A DNA stretch of 64,000 nucleotides, taken from the NCBI GenBank assembly GCA_000961695.1, contig LADW01000077.1, positions 62,001 to 126,000 of the forward strand, read 5' to 3'. The DNA is from Hyphomonadaceae bacterium BRH_c29. GTDB taxonomy: Bacteria; Pseudomonadota; Alphaproteobacteria; Caulobacterales; Hyphomonadaceae. The notes under the pieces were generated by a model that was not told where the DNA came from, searched no databases, and saw only the letters and a list, made by a program, of their open reading frames with translations. Shown here one piece after another: positions 28,707 to 36,813 of this stretch. The position numbers and the translations under genes are program-made. Each line of letters opens with the position of its first letter. Within the stretch, counting starts at the first letter, position 1.

Positions 28707-29879
28707 ATGAAACGCCACCTGTTTACCGGGGCCGCGCTGATCGCGTTGTTCGCCCTGCCCGCCTGCGATGCAGTCCGCCTGCCGGGGATCAATCCCGTCA
28801 GTGAGGACAAGGCAGACGCCACGCCTGCTGAAGACACAGCACAGGCCGAACCTGACACGCTGCTGGCAGATGCCGCAACGGCCACGACCGTGGAAGGCGA
28901 AACGCCGACCGTGGATCGCAGTGAAGCGCCCGAAGACGAAAGCCTCGTCTCTCCGGAAAGTATCGTCGGCGAAGACGCAGAGCCGATCCCGGCTGAAGCC
29001 AGCACTTCAAGCGGCGCCCCCACCCTGGCGGAACTGAACGCGGTCACGTGCGGCCTGCCTGAAGGGTCCCCGCCCACGCCGACGGTCGGCGCTGTGGCAG
29101 GCGCCTACCAGCTTGAAGAGCCCGCTGTCGGAGCTGAAGCGGTCAACGCGCTGGCCGCCAGCCTCATCAACTTCCCCGGCATCGTGAAACTGGAACCGGT
29201 CAAGCCCGCCGAAGACGGCATGGTCACCACCGGTCATTGCAGCGCCCTGCGCATCGCAGACCATTGGCTCGTCACCGCTGCCCATTGCGTTGACCAGCCT
29301 TACGAGGCGCTGCGCATCATCGGGACAGCAGAAAATCTCCGCTCGCCGCTGGCCCACACGACCGAGGGCGAGTTTGCAGTCTGCCATGGCGGCTATGCCG
29401 GCACCGCGAACGGCTATGCCAACGATCTCGCCCTGATCCGCCTGTCGGACGAGGAAGTCGCCGACCTTGGCGACGTGCCTGTCGCTCACTTTGGTAACAC
29501 AAGCAAGCCGCTGGCGCCCGCCAACTACCCCACAGGTGACATGGCCGGTTGGGGCCTGACGCATTTTGGCGGCAAGCTGTCGAACGACCTCCTCTCCGCA
29601 AAAATCCGCATCACCGGCACCGGTCCGTCCACCATTTATGTCGCCAGCCAGGGCGGTGCAGGCCCTTGCGTGGGTGACAGTGGCGGGCCGCTCTACGTGA
29701 CCGAGGAGGACGGCACGCGCACCGCCGTCGGCGTTCTGTCCGTTGTCGAACAGAACCGGGAGACAGGCCAGTTCTGCGCCGGGGACTATAATGGCCGCTA
29801 CACAAACCTGCAGGGCTATTCGGCCTGGATGGGTGAGGTCATGGCGCTGTGCGATGCGGACGAGGCCGCCTGCCAGTGA
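28707..29879 (+). CDS. Trypsin-like serine protease lipoprotein
   Basis: The 390-residue product has a lipoprotein signal (LIALFALPAC, Cys near residue 21), a 100-residue acidic linker rich in Ala, Glu and Thr, and a chymotrypsin-fold domain. The catalytic triad is complete: His in LVTAAHCVDQP (about 188-195), Asp in ANDLALIRLS (about 238) and Ser in CVGDSGGPLYV (about 325), with disulfide cysteines around them. It should act in the periplasm or on the outer membrane; substrate unknown. ATG 28707 follows AAGGGGAT. The linker probably spans from the membrane anchor. The next small gene overlaps its 3' end. Confidence 0.88.
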   Translation: MKRHLFTGAALIALFALPACDAVRLPGINPVSEDKADATPAEDTAQAEPDTLLADAATATTVEGETPTVDRSEAPEDESLVSPESIVGEDAEPIPAEASTSSGAPTLAELNAVTCGLPEGSPPTPTVGAVAGAYQLEEPAVGAEAVNALAASLINFPGIVKLEPVKPAEDGMVTTGHCSALRIADHWLVTAAHCVDQPYEALRIIGTAENLRSPLAHTTEGEFAVCHGGYAGTANGYANDLALIRLSDEEVADLGDVPVAHFGNTSKPLAPANYPTGDMAGWGLTHFGGKLSNDLLSAKIRITGTGPSTIYVASQGGAGPCVGDSGGPLYVTEEDGTRTAVGVLSVVEQNRETGQFCAGDYNGRYTNLQGYSAWMGEVMALCDADEAACQ

Positions 29880-30225
29880 CACGGCAGACAGCAGTGCCAC
29901 GTCCGGTACGGCACCGGACGGTCTCTATGCGGCCATGACTGAAGCTTTTCTCGCACAAGGCTTCGATGACACAGACAGCGTGCTGTCCGTCACCAAGGAC
30001 AATCCGGACACATGTCCGCAATATCTGGAACGCGGCCGCATCTACTTCATGCATATTGGCCGGGGCGAAACCGGACAGCGGATCGATTACGATACGGCCT
30101 GCAACGGCTCTCTCGATGCTCGGCGCGCAGAAAATCTGACGGCGGCTCTGGCGGAGCTGCCAGACCTCACCCATATTTTCGAAAGGGCTGTTACCCTGGA
30201 GGACGACATGGGCGACGAAGAATAG
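29854..30225 (+). CDS. Small hypothetical acidic protein
   Basis: Starting at ATG 29854, which overlaps the protease gene by 26 bases, this gives 123 residues; a shorter start at ATG 29935 gives 97. The body contains LYAAMTEAFLAQGFDDTDSV, two cysteines (DTCPQY and TACNGS) and an acidic tail ending in DEE. There is no signal peptide or membrane segment and I do not recognise the family. Translational coupling with the protease is likely given the overlap. A strong hairpin follows its stop. Confidence 0.6.
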   Translation: MRTRPPASDTADSSATSGTAPDGLYAAMTEAFLAQGFDDTDSVLSVTKDNPDTCPQYLERGRIYFMHIGRGETGQRIDYDTACNGSLDARRAENLTAALAELPDLTHIFERAVTLEDDMGDEE

Positions 30226-30238
30226 GCAATCGGATTTC

Positions 30239-30269
30239 CCGGCTTCCGGTCTCAGCCTCCGGAAGCCGG
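30239..30269. terminator. Perfect 11-bp hairpin between convergent genes
   Basis: CCGGCTTCCGG (30239-30249) and CCGGAAGCCGG (30259-30269) pair perfectly around a 9-base loop. It lies between the small gene and the convergent GST gene. No T-run follows on either strand, so it may be a weak or factor-assisted bidirectional terminator. Confidence 0.5.
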
Positions 30270-30280
30270 ATGATTCCCGC

Positions 30281-30895
30281 CTAGATCCCCACTTCCATCA
30301 TTTTCTGCCAGCCCGGACGGGCCTGCATCTTTTCGAGCCATGCCTTGGTGGCGGGCCGGTTTTCCAATCCGCCCTGCGCGTTCGACATCAGGATCTGGAA
30401 GCCCATCAGGCAGTCCGCCGCAGTAAACCGCTCGCCCGCAAAATAAGGATATTTCGACAGGTGCGCCTCAATCGTGGCCGCCGCCTTCTCGCGCTCGGCG
30501 GCCATCATGGCCTCAACCGGATTGCCGGTCATGTCGACGCGGGCGAAATAGACCTGCAGCAGACCCGGAAGGAACACAGCGCCTTCGGCGGCATGGATCC
30601 ACTCCAGATAACGCGGGAATTCCGGTGAACTGGGGCGCGGGTGCAGATGATAGTCGGTGTCATACCGGCCCATCAGGTATTCCGCGATGGCGCCCGTCTC
30701 GGCAATTATGACATCCCCGTCTTCCAACAGGGGCGACTTGCCCATCGGGTGAATCTTCAGCAATTCCGGTGGCGCGAGATTTGTCACTTCGTTGCGCTTG
30801 TAGTGCACAATCTCATGCGGCACGCCGAGTTCGGCCAGCAACCAGACGATCCGCTGCGACCGGGACGCATTGAGGTGGTGAAGAATAAGCGTCAT
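30281..30895 (-). CDS. Glutathione S-transferase family protein
   Basis: The 204-residue cytosolic protein has the thioredoxin-like N-terminal domain (LILHHLNASRSQRIVWLLAE, residues 3-22; cis-Pro region HPMGKSPLLEDGD at 49-61; ETGAIAEYLM at 66-75) and an all-helical C-terminal domain with FTAADCLMGFQIL near 158-170. The Ser/Asn-rich first loop carries the catalytic site region. It conjugates or reduces electrophiles with glutathione; the physiological substrate is unknown. It lies inside the interrupted ligase-associated region, divergent from the ligase gene. Confidence 0.92.
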   Translation of the reverse strand: MTLILHHLNASRSQRIVWLLAELGVPHEIVHYKRNEVTNLAPPELLKIHPMGKSPLLEDGDVIIAETGAIAEYLMGRYDTDYHLHPRPSSPEFPRYLEWIHAAEGAVFLPGLLQVYFARVDMTGNPVEAMMAAEREKAAATIEAHLSKYPYFAGERFTAADCLMGFQILMSNAQGGLENRPATKAWLEKMQARPGWQKMMEVGI

Positions 30896-30981
30896 GTGGC
30901 GTTCCCTTTGAATGCTTTGATTTTATCGCGCCACGCTTTGCGGCGCTGTTATGCATCGCATTTGACCCTATGTATCTGTGC

Positions 30982-32583
30982 ATGCAAGCTTTTGCCGAGC
31001 TCCTTGAACGCCTGCTGCTGACGCCGTCACGCAATGGGAAGCTGCACCTCCTGAAATCCTATTTCGCCAGCGCGCCTGATCCGGACCGGGGCTTTGCCCT
31101 TGGTGCCCTGACCGGGGAGCTGGACCTGAAAAGCATCAAGCCGGCCGCCATCCGGACCCTCGCCGAGGAACGGATAGACCCGGTCCTGTTTGCGATGTCG
31201 TATGATTATGTCGGCGATCTTGCCGACACGGTCAGCCTGGTCTGGCAAGGCGAGCGCGGTGCGAACCGCACCCCGCCCCTCTCGGAAATCGTCGAGACGC
31301 TGGAGACCGCAACACGCGCCGAAGCGCCCCGACTGGTCGCTGGCTGGCTGGACGGTCTGGACGCGACCGGACGATGGGCCCTGCTGAAACTGATCATGGG
31401 CGGGCTGCGCATCGGCGTTTCGGCCCGGATGGCAAAGATGGCGCTGGCGGAATTCGGCAGCGTCGACATCACCGAAATCGAGGAGATCTGGCACGGCCTT
31501 TCGCCGCCTTACATTTCGCTGTTCGACTGGCTGGAAGGACGCGCCGAGCGGCCATCGCCGGATATTGCAGCACCGTTCCGGCCGGTCATGCTGGCCCACC
31601 CGTTGATCCCGAAGGCGGACCGGGACAATCCGGACGCTGTCGATCCCGGCCTCATCACGCCGGACGCCTTTGCCGCCGAATGGAAGTATGACGGTATTCG
31701 CATTCAGGCCTCCGTCGAAGGCACGACCCGGCGCATCTACACTCGCACCGGCGATGACATTTCCCACACGTTCCCGGACGTTCTTGCGGCAATGGATTTT
31801 GAAGGCACATTGGACGGCGAACTGCTGATCCGCGCCGAGGACGGCGACGGCGTTGCACCTTTCAATGCGCTGCAGCAACGCCTCAATCGAAAGACCGTGA
31901 CAAAGCGCCAGATGGAAACGCATCCGGCTTTCATCCGCGCCTATGACATCCTGCATGATGGAACGCGCGATCTCCGCAGCCTGACATTTCGCGAGCGCCG
32001 CGCAGGGCTGGAAGATTTTATCGTCCGCCACGGCTCCACCCGGCTGGACCTTTCCCCGCTCGTGCCGGTCACCACGCTCGCTGACCTCGACGCGCACCGC
32101 ATGGCACCGCCCGCGCCAGAGATCGAAGGCCTGATGCTGAAACGCTGGGACAGCGCCTATATTGCCGGACGGCCCGCCGGCCTCTGGTACAAGTGGAAGC
32201 GCGATCCCTTCCTGGTCGACGCCGTGCTGCTCTACGCGCAGCGCGGGCATGGCAAGCGATCCGGATTCTATTCGGATTTCACTTTCGGAGTCTGGAAGGG
32301 TGACACGCTGACCCCTGTCGGGAAAGCCTATTTCGGCTTTACCGATGAGGAGCTGAAAGAACTCGACAAATTCGTCCGTGAAAACACGATTGAGCGGTTT
32401 GGGCCTGTGCGCTCTGTCACGCCCGAGATCGTGCTGGAAGTGGCGTTCGAAGGCCTGCAGCGATCTGTCCGGCACAAATCCGGTATCGCAATGCGGTTTC
32501 CGCGCATCCATCGCATTCGCTGGGACAAGCCCGCCGCAGAAGCAGACCGGCTGGAGACGCTGGAAGCGCTCTTGTCAGAGTAA
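30982..32583 (+). CDS. ATP-dependent DNA ligase of the ligase-associated repair set
   Basis: The 533-residue enzyme seals DNA nicks with ATP. The N-terminal DNA-binding domain runs to about residue 200 (FAELLERLLLTPSRNGKLHL start). Nucleotidyltransferase motif I is EWKYDGIRIQ with the adenylated lysine near K235; motif III is LDGELLI near 280-286, motif IV EGLMLKRWDS and motif V WYKWKRDP follow, and an OB-fold closes the protein (FGFTDEELKEL, VEVAFEGLQ-type block). ATG 30982 is preferred because family members begin at this point; ATG 30970 would add four residues. The repair partners pdeM, helicase and exonuclease are all nearby but not adjacent. Confidence 0.95.
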   Translation: MQAFAELLERLLLTPSRNGKLHLLKSYFASAPDPDRGFALGALTGELDLKSIKPAAIRTLAEERIDPVLFAMSYDYVGDLADTVSLVWQGERGANRTPPLSEIVETLETATRAEAPRLVAGWLDGLDATGRWALLKLIMGGLRIGVSARMAKMALAEFGSVDITEIEEIWHGLSPPYISLFDWLEGRAERPSPDIAAPFRPVMLAHPLIPKADRDNPDAVDPGLITPDAFAAEWKYDGIRIQASVEGTTRRIYTRTGDDISHTFPDVLAAMDFEGTLDGELLIRAEDGDGVAPFNALQQRLNRKTVTKRQMETHPAFIRAYDILHDGTRDLRSLTFRERRAGLEDFIVRHGSTRLDLSPLVPVTTLADLDAHRMAPPAPEIEGLMLKRWDSAYIAGRPAGLWYKWKRDPFLVDAVLLYAQRGHGKRSGFYSDFTFGVWKGDTLTPVGKAYFGFTDEELKELDKFVRENTIERFGPVRSVTPEIVLEVAFEGLQRSVRHKSGIAMRFPRIHRIRWDKPAAEADRLETLEALLSE

Positions 32584-32618
32584 AAAGAAAAGGGCCGGAT
32601 GCTTTTCGCACCCGGCCC
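32583..32618 (-). terminator. Rho-independent terminator of the HU gene
   Basis: GGGCCGG (32592-32598) and CCGGCCC (32612-32618) form the stem with additional inner pairing TGC/GCA; on the minus strand the hairpin is followed by CTTTTCTTTTTA. It begins 30 bases after the HU stop and may also stop the convergent ligase transcript. Confidence 0.85.
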
Positions 32619-32647
32619 AGATCACTTGGAAAAGAATTCGTCCGATA

Positions 32648-33049
32648 TCAGACGGTTTCTTTCAGTTCCTTCGCAACGCGGAACGCAACTTTCTTGGAAG
32701 CCTTGATCTTGATGGCTTCGCCGGTTGCAGGGTTGCGGCCCATGCGGGCAGGACGCTTGCGCACTTCGAGCGTGCCAAGGCCCGTGAAACGGACTTTTTC
32801 GCCTTTTTTCAGGCGCTTCGTGGTCATCGTGACCAGATCGCCAAGCACGGCTTCTGCCTGCTTTTTCGTCATGCCATGCGTTTCGGCCAGTTCAGCGGCC
32901 AGTTGGCGAAGGGTGACGGTGACGATTTTTTTCGGTGCCGCAGCAGCCTTAGCGGCCGGCGCTTTCGCAGCCGGTTTCGCAGCAGCTTTAGCAGCTGGTT
33001 TTGCGGCGGGTTTCGCAGCGGCCTTCTTGGCCACAGGTTTCGTTGCCAT
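32648..33049 (-). CDS. HU-family DNA-binding protein with a long Lys/Ala-rich N-terminal tail
   Basis: The 133-residue nucleoid protein has an N-terminal tail of about 40 residues made of AKKAAAKPAAKPAAK-type repeats, followed by a full HU domain: LRQLAAELAETHGMTKKQAE, VRFTGLGTLEVRKRPARMGR (beta arms) and NPATGEAIKIKASKKVAFR with the HU arm signature. The tail resembles histone H1-type extensions. ATG 33049 follows AAAGGAAA; an upstream TTG is rejected. A perfect palindrome overlaps its -10 region. It is divergent from the TspO-like gene and ends at a rho-independent terminator. Confidence 0.95.
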   Translation of the reverse strand: MATKPVAKKAAAKPAAKPAAKAAAKPAAKAPAAKAAAAPKKIVTVTLRQLAAELAETHGMTKKQAEAVLGDLVTMTTKRLKKGEKVRFTGLGTLEVRKRPARMGRNPATGEAIKIKASKKVAFRVAKELKETV

Positions 33050-33068
33050 GAGCAATTTCCTTTATTCA

Positions 33069-33100
33069 GACTCATATGAGTCGGCAGGCGCATAGCGCAA
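33069..33100 (-). promoter_or_regulatory. Candidate HU promoter overlapping a perfect palindrome
   Basis: On the minus strand TTGCGC (33100-33095) and ATATGA (33077-33072) are 17 bases apart. The -10 lies inside the perfect 14-bp palindrome GACTCATATGAGTC (33069-33082), a good operator candidate. Confidence 0.5.
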
Positions 33101-33126
33101 AAAAGCCCGCCTGCCTTGCTTTTTTT
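33083..33126 (+). terminator. Terminator-like hairpin in the HU / TspO-like intergenic region
   Basis: GGCAGGCG (33083-33090) and CGCCTGCC (33108-33115) form a perfect 8-bp stem around a 17-base loop, followed by TTGC and seven T residues (33120-33126). It reads as a terminator for rightward transcription, yet lies upstream of the rightward TspO-like gene, so it may be an attenuator in that leader or stop an antisense transcript from HU. Confidence 0.5.
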
Positions 33127-33174
33127 CAGTTCGGCGCAATTTTCTTCACACACGAACTCTGCCAGAGGATAGCG

Positions 33175-33933
33175 ATGAAAACTGCACTCCCCCTGCTCAT
33201 GATCGTCCTCGGATTCCTCCAGCCGCTTGCCGGTGCACTGGCCCCGCTGACCGGAATTGGCACACCGATCGGGAATGCAACGCGCGGTCTGGCCTCACCA
33301 GAACAGCCGCTGCCGGTCTTCTTTTCGATTTGGGGCCTTATTTTCGGGGCTTTTCTGGCCTTTGCCTATTCCACATGGCGTAAACGCGAACCCTGGATGT
33401 TTCGCGTCGCCGCACCGCTCGCGCTGGCAGGTGCCGCGAATGTCGTATGGATGTTGAGCGCGCAACTCATCGCGTCCCAGACCGTGAATTTCCTTCTTCT
33501 GTTTCCCATTGCGATCTTGTCATGGACAGCCGCCGCGCGCTTCGATCGCATGCGTGGCATGGGCGGCAGCGTAGGAAAATTAATTGCAGATACGGCCACC
33601 GGCCTGCTCTCCGGCTGGATTCTTGTCGCCATCAGCATCTCTATTCCGCTGGTGATTCGCACCTATACCAATCTCGGCCCGACTGATTTTCCATGGCAGA
33701 TGATATGGATCGTTCTTGGTTTTGCTGCGTTGGGTTCGTGGGTATTTGCGCGCTATGTCAGCCGCAGCCTTTGGTTCTTCGTGGCCCTTGCCTGGGGCCT
33801 TCTTGGCATCATTGCCAACAACTGGACTGACACCGGCATGGGATGGATTGCCATCATGACCGGAATAACCGGGATACTCGTCCTGTCCTTGCGTCTCATG
33901 CGCGGCGCGGACGGCACATCAATCCCGGCTTGA
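33175..33933 (+). CDS. TspO/MBR-like tryptophan-rich membrane protein
   Basis: The 252-residue product has about seven membrane segments. The block LPVFFSIWGLIFGAFLAFAY (about residues 49-68) followed by AANVVWMLSAQ resembles the tryptophan-rich sensory protein family related to TspO. Those proteins bind tetrapyrroles or other small molecules in the inner membrane; the ligand here is unknown. ATG 33175 has AGAGGA ahead of it; the open frame continues upstream through a terminator-like hairpin and is rejected. The mscS gene follows after 18 bases, so the two may share a transcript. Confidence 0.65.
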   Translation: MKTALPLLMIVLGFLQPLAGALAPLTGIGTPIGNATRGLASPEQPLPVFFSIWGLIFGAFLAFAYSTWRKREPWMFRVAAPLALAGAANVVWMLSAQLIASQTVNFLLLFPIAILSWTAAARFDRMRGMGGSVGKLIADTATGLLSGWILVAISISIPLVIRTYTNLGPTDFPWQMIWIVLGFAALGSWVFARYVSRSLWFFVALAWGLLGIIANNWTDTGMGWIAIMTGITGILVLSLRLMRGADGTSIPA

Positions 33934-33951
33934 TCAAATACGGAGTAAAAT

Positions 33952-34788
33952 ATGGAATTCCTGAATAATATCGACTGGGGCAAACAGCTCGCCGATAACT
34001 GGCCCGTTCTGGCGGGATATGGCCTCAAGGCCGTCGGCGCTTTCATCGTGCTTATTGTTGGTCTGCGTGTGTCCGGATGGGTCGCGTCCATGGCGCGCAA
34101 GGAAGCGCTCAAGCGGCCGAACATTGATGCCACGCTTGGCAGCTTCTTTGCCTCCATCACACGCTGGTTCCTGACGGCCGCCACGATCATCGCCGCGCTC
34201 CAGCTGTTCGGCGTTCAGGCCACCAGCTTCGTCGCCATCCTCGGCGCCATGACCCTGGCCATCGGTCTGTCACTGCAAGGCGCGCTCGGCAATATCGCGT
34301 CGGGCATCATGATCATGCTGTTCCGTCCGTATGGCGTTGGCCAGTATGTCGAGCTGTCGGGTGAAGGCGGCACGGTGAAGGACATCAACCTGTTCCAGAC
34401 GATCCTCGCCTCCCCGGACAATGTCCAGATCATCGTACCCAACAGCCAGGCCATCTCGGGCGTGATCCGCAATTATGCGGGCTACCCGACACGCCGCGTG
34501 GATCTTCTTTTCAGCGTTGACTATGGCGATGGCCTGCAGAACGCGATGGACGTCATTGAGCGGGCTGTAAAATCGGACTCGCGCGTTCTGGCAGACCCGC
34601 TTCCCGTGGTGCGGGTAAGCACGCTAGGCGCCAGTTCGGTTGACATTATCGCCCGGCCCTGGGTGAAAACGGAAGACTATTGGGAAGTGCGCTGGGCGTT
34701 GACCAAGACAGTGAAAGAAGCCCTCGACGCAGCCGGCATCTCCATCCCGTATCCGCACCAGGTCAACATAAACCGCGAGGCCAGCTGA
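33952..34788 (+). CDS. mscS: Small-conductance mechanosensitive channel MscS
   Basis: The 278-residue inner-membrane channel matches E. coli MscS in length. It has three membrane helices; the pore-lining third helix reads FVAILGAMTLAIGLSLQGAL then GNIASGIMIMLF (about residues 92-123), with the Gly/Ala packing pattern of MscS. The cytoplasmic beta and alpha-beta domains follow (FRPYGVGQYVEL, IIVPNSQAI, RVDLLFSVDYGD, ISIPYPHQ). It releases solutes on osmotic downshock. It sits 18 bases after the TspO-like gene and 41 bases before a second MscS-type gene. Confidence 0.95.
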   Translation: MEFLNNIDWGKQLADNWPVLAGYGLKAVGAFIVLIVGLRVSGWVASMARKEALKRPNIDATLGSFFASITRWFLTAATIIAALQLFGVQATSFVAILGAMTLAIGLSLQGALGNIASGIMIMLFRPYGVGQYVELSGEGGTVKDINLFQTILASPDNVQIIVPNSQAISGVIRNYAGYPTRRVDLLFSVDYGDGLQNAMDVIERAVKSDSRVLADPLPVVRVSTLGASSVDIIARPWVKTEDYWEVRWALTKTVKEALDAAGISIPYPHQVNINREAS

Positions 34789-34829
34789 TCCTTGTTGAAC
34801 GCCTTCCCGGCGCATGACAGAACGCTTGC

Positions 34830-35957
34830 ATGACGTTTCAGATAGACACATCCGGCTGGCCTCCATGGGCCCTCGCGATTGAACCCATTTTCGAGAAATG
34901 GGGCATCGTTGTCCTGTCGGCTGTGGTCATCGGGATCGTTGCGGGCCTGATGCGCCGTCTGGTCCTGTTGATCGGCCAAAGGGCGATCTCCAAGGACAAG
35001 GAGTTCGAAGGCTCGAACTGGGACCTCGCCGCTTCGGTGACCCGGATCTTTGCGCTGATCCTGCTCAGCCCCATTCCGCTCGGCTTTGCCGGGTATGACT
35101 GGGAAGTGCTGGTGGAGAAACGAGGGCCGGGCGCCGTCGGCGCGGTCGCCATCCTCGTCATCGCCGTTATCGTCGCCAACGGGGTCGCCCGTTCGCTTCG
35201 CCGGTTCGGACGCAAGGCGCATCGACGCGCAGGCGCAGACGATACGCTGTTTGCCTTTGCAGCCTCACTGTTCAAATACCTGATCTTTGCCGTCGCCATT
35301 GTCTTTGCGCTGACCCAGCTCGGCTTCCCGACGGCGTCGCTCGCCGCCCTGCTGGGCGCTGCTGGCCTCGCCATCGGCCTTGCCTTGCAGGACACGTTGA
35401 AAGCCGTTGCGGCCGGCATCATGCTCGCCATCTTCCGGCCGTTCCGGATCGGCGACTATGTCAGCGCAGCGGGGTTGGACGGTGAGGTGATCGACATCAC
35501 ACCCTTCCTCACGCAGGTGAAGCAGATCGACAACAAGATCGTCTCGATCACCAATGACAAGGTCTGGGCCGAACCGCTGATCAACCACACGCGCCAGACG
35601 CGCCGGCGGCTCGATCTCTATTTCGACATTTCCTACGACGACAATATGGACCTTGCGCTCGGCCTCGTGCGCGATGTGGCCAATGCCCATCCGCGTGTGC
35701 TGGCCAAGGACGAAACATGGGTCGGTGTCCATTCCCTCGCCTCTTCAAGCGTGCAGCTGCGCCTGCGCGCCTATGTGGCGACACCGGAATTTGTCGATGT
35801 TCGCGCCGGCATCACCAAGGGCGTGAAGGAAGCTTTCGATGCGAACGGGGTGACCATCCCCTTCCCGCATCAGGTCAATGTTCCGTACAAGGGAAAGGCC
35901 GACGCAACGGAAACCGGACCACTGGTGCAAACGGCCAAGCCGCCGGAAGATGACTGA
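34830..35957 (+). CDS. MscS-family mechanosensitive channel, larger paralogue
   Basis: The 375-residue protein is an MscS relative with two additional N-terminal membrane segments (about residues 22-42 and 72-88) and a charged loop, followed by the pore helix LAALLGAAGLAIGLALQDTL near 177-196 and the MscS beta domain (IFRPFRIGDYVS, IVSITNDKVW, GVTIPFPHQVN). The C-terminus is a 20-residue hydrophilic tail. It lies directly after mscS and differs enough to suggest a distinct gating threshold or role. The DUF6460-type gene overlaps its stop by eight bases. Confidence 0.92.
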   Translation: MTFQIDTSGWPPWALAIEPIFEKWGIVVLSAVVIGIVAGLMRRLVLLIGQRAISKDKEFEGSNWDLAASVTRIFALILLSPIPLGFAGYDWEVLVEKRGPGAVGAVAILVIAVIVANGVARSLRRFGRKAHRRAGADDTLFAFAASLFKYLIFAVAIVFALTQLGFPTASLAALLGAAGLAIGLALQDTLKAVAAGIMLAIFRPFRIGDYVSAAGLDGEVIDITPFLTQVKQIDNKIVSITNDKVWAEPLINHTRQTRRRLDLYFDISYDDNMDLALGLVRDVANAHPRVLAKDETWVGVHSLASSSVQLRLRAYVATPEFVDVRAGITKGVKEAFDANGVTIPFPHQVNVPYKGKADATETGPLVQTAKPPEDD

Positions 35958-36327
35958 GACGTCGCCCCCCAGCGAGCCCGCGCAGCCGGTGACGCCGGAA
36001 CACTCCGGTACGCCGACGCCGAAGCGCACGAAGCAAGCCCCTCAGAAGCGCTCGCTGCTGCGCCGCCTGTTCGGGATCAGCCCATGGGGCGCGCTGAAGC
36101 TGACCGGGCTCTGCATTCTTGTCGGCTTTTTCGTCATGGCCGCGAATTTCAATCCGGCCTCACCGGACGCAAACATTCCGGCAGCGCTGGCCGCAATTGC
36201 GCGGCAGACGCTCGCAGCCGCGGGCTGGGCCGCGCGTAATTTCTGGAAGCCTGCATTGGCCGGCGCAACCATCGTGTTGCCGGTCTGGATACTTTGGCGC
36301 CTGATCAGCCTTCCGTTCCGGAAGTAG
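35950..36327 (+). CDS. Small membrane protein resembling DUF6460
   Basis: The 125-residue product begins with a 30-residue disordered stretch rich in Pro, Thr and Lys, a basic patch (QKRSLLRRLFG), and two membrane segments (GLCILVGFFVMAANF near 51-65 and ATIVLPVWILWRLI near 106-119). The layout resembles alphaproteobacterial DUF6460 proteins, whose role is unknown. ATG 35950 overlaps the channel gene stop by eight bases, implying translational coupling, so an association with that channel is plausible. Its end overlaps the convergent DUF2147 gene by 23 bases. Confidence 0.65.
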   Translation: MTETSPPSEPAQPVTPEHSGTPTPKRTKQAPQKRSLLRRLFGISPWGALKLTGLCILVGFFVMAANFNPASPDANIPAALAAIARQTLAAAGWAARNFWKPALAGATIVLPVWILWRLISLPFRK

Positions 36328-36751
36328 CCGCCGCATCCGCCACCGGAGCCCACTGCTGGGTCTGGCAGAGTGGCCCGATACAGCCCTTCACTTCCAGCAC
36401 GCCATCGTCCAGCCGCTTGAGCCGCGAGGCATAGGTCTTGCCTTTCTTCGGATCATAGATCGTTCCGCCGGCCCAGCCTTTGGACTTCTTCTCAAACCCC
36501 TGCAGCATGGTCAGGCCGAGGATCTTCTGGCCTTCCGCGTCAGTCACGGTTTCGGGCGTCTTGCCTCCCGGCAGACTGGCCGGGTCAATCCAGACAACCG
36601 TTCCGCATGGCGAACCGTCACCGCAGTCGGCAATCCGGACATGAGAACTTGCGCCCTCGGTCGCAAACGTGCCGAACACATCCCCCGGATCGGCACAGGC
36701 ACTGCCTGCCGCGAGGGCAAACGCGACAATCGGGAAAAACGTACGTTTCAT
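36305..36751 (-). CDS. DUF2147 exported protein
   Basis: The 148-residue product has a signal peptide (FPIVAFALAAGSACA, cleaved near residue 20) and the DUF2147 pattern: GTFATEGASSHVRIADCGD, CGTVVWIDP, GLTMLQGFEKKSKGWAGGTI (about 79-98), YDPKKGKTYASRLKRLDDGVL and GCIGPLCQTQQW with paired cysteines. The family is periplasmic with a lipocalin-like beta barrel and no proven activity. It overlaps the convergent upstream gene by 23 bases and is divergent from the SDR gene. Confidence 0.92.
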   Translation of the reverse strand: MKRTFFPIVAFALAAGSACADPGDVFGTFATEGASSHVRIADCGDGSPCGTVVWIDPASLPGGKTPETVTDAEGQKILGLTMLQGFEKKSKGWAGGTIYDPKKGKTYASRLKRLDDGVLEVKGCIGPLCQTQQWAPVADAAATSGTEG

Positions 36752-36813
36752 GGGATGTCTCCGGCTTCAGGCGAGCTATAGTTGATACAAGAAAACACCG
36801 AGGGAGAATAGTA

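Noticed and set aside
33076..33174. A longer N-terminus for the TspO-like protein starting at 33076
   Set aside because: The extension would run through a terminator-like hairpin and T-run and has no family similarity; ATG 33175 with AGAGGA ahead is better.
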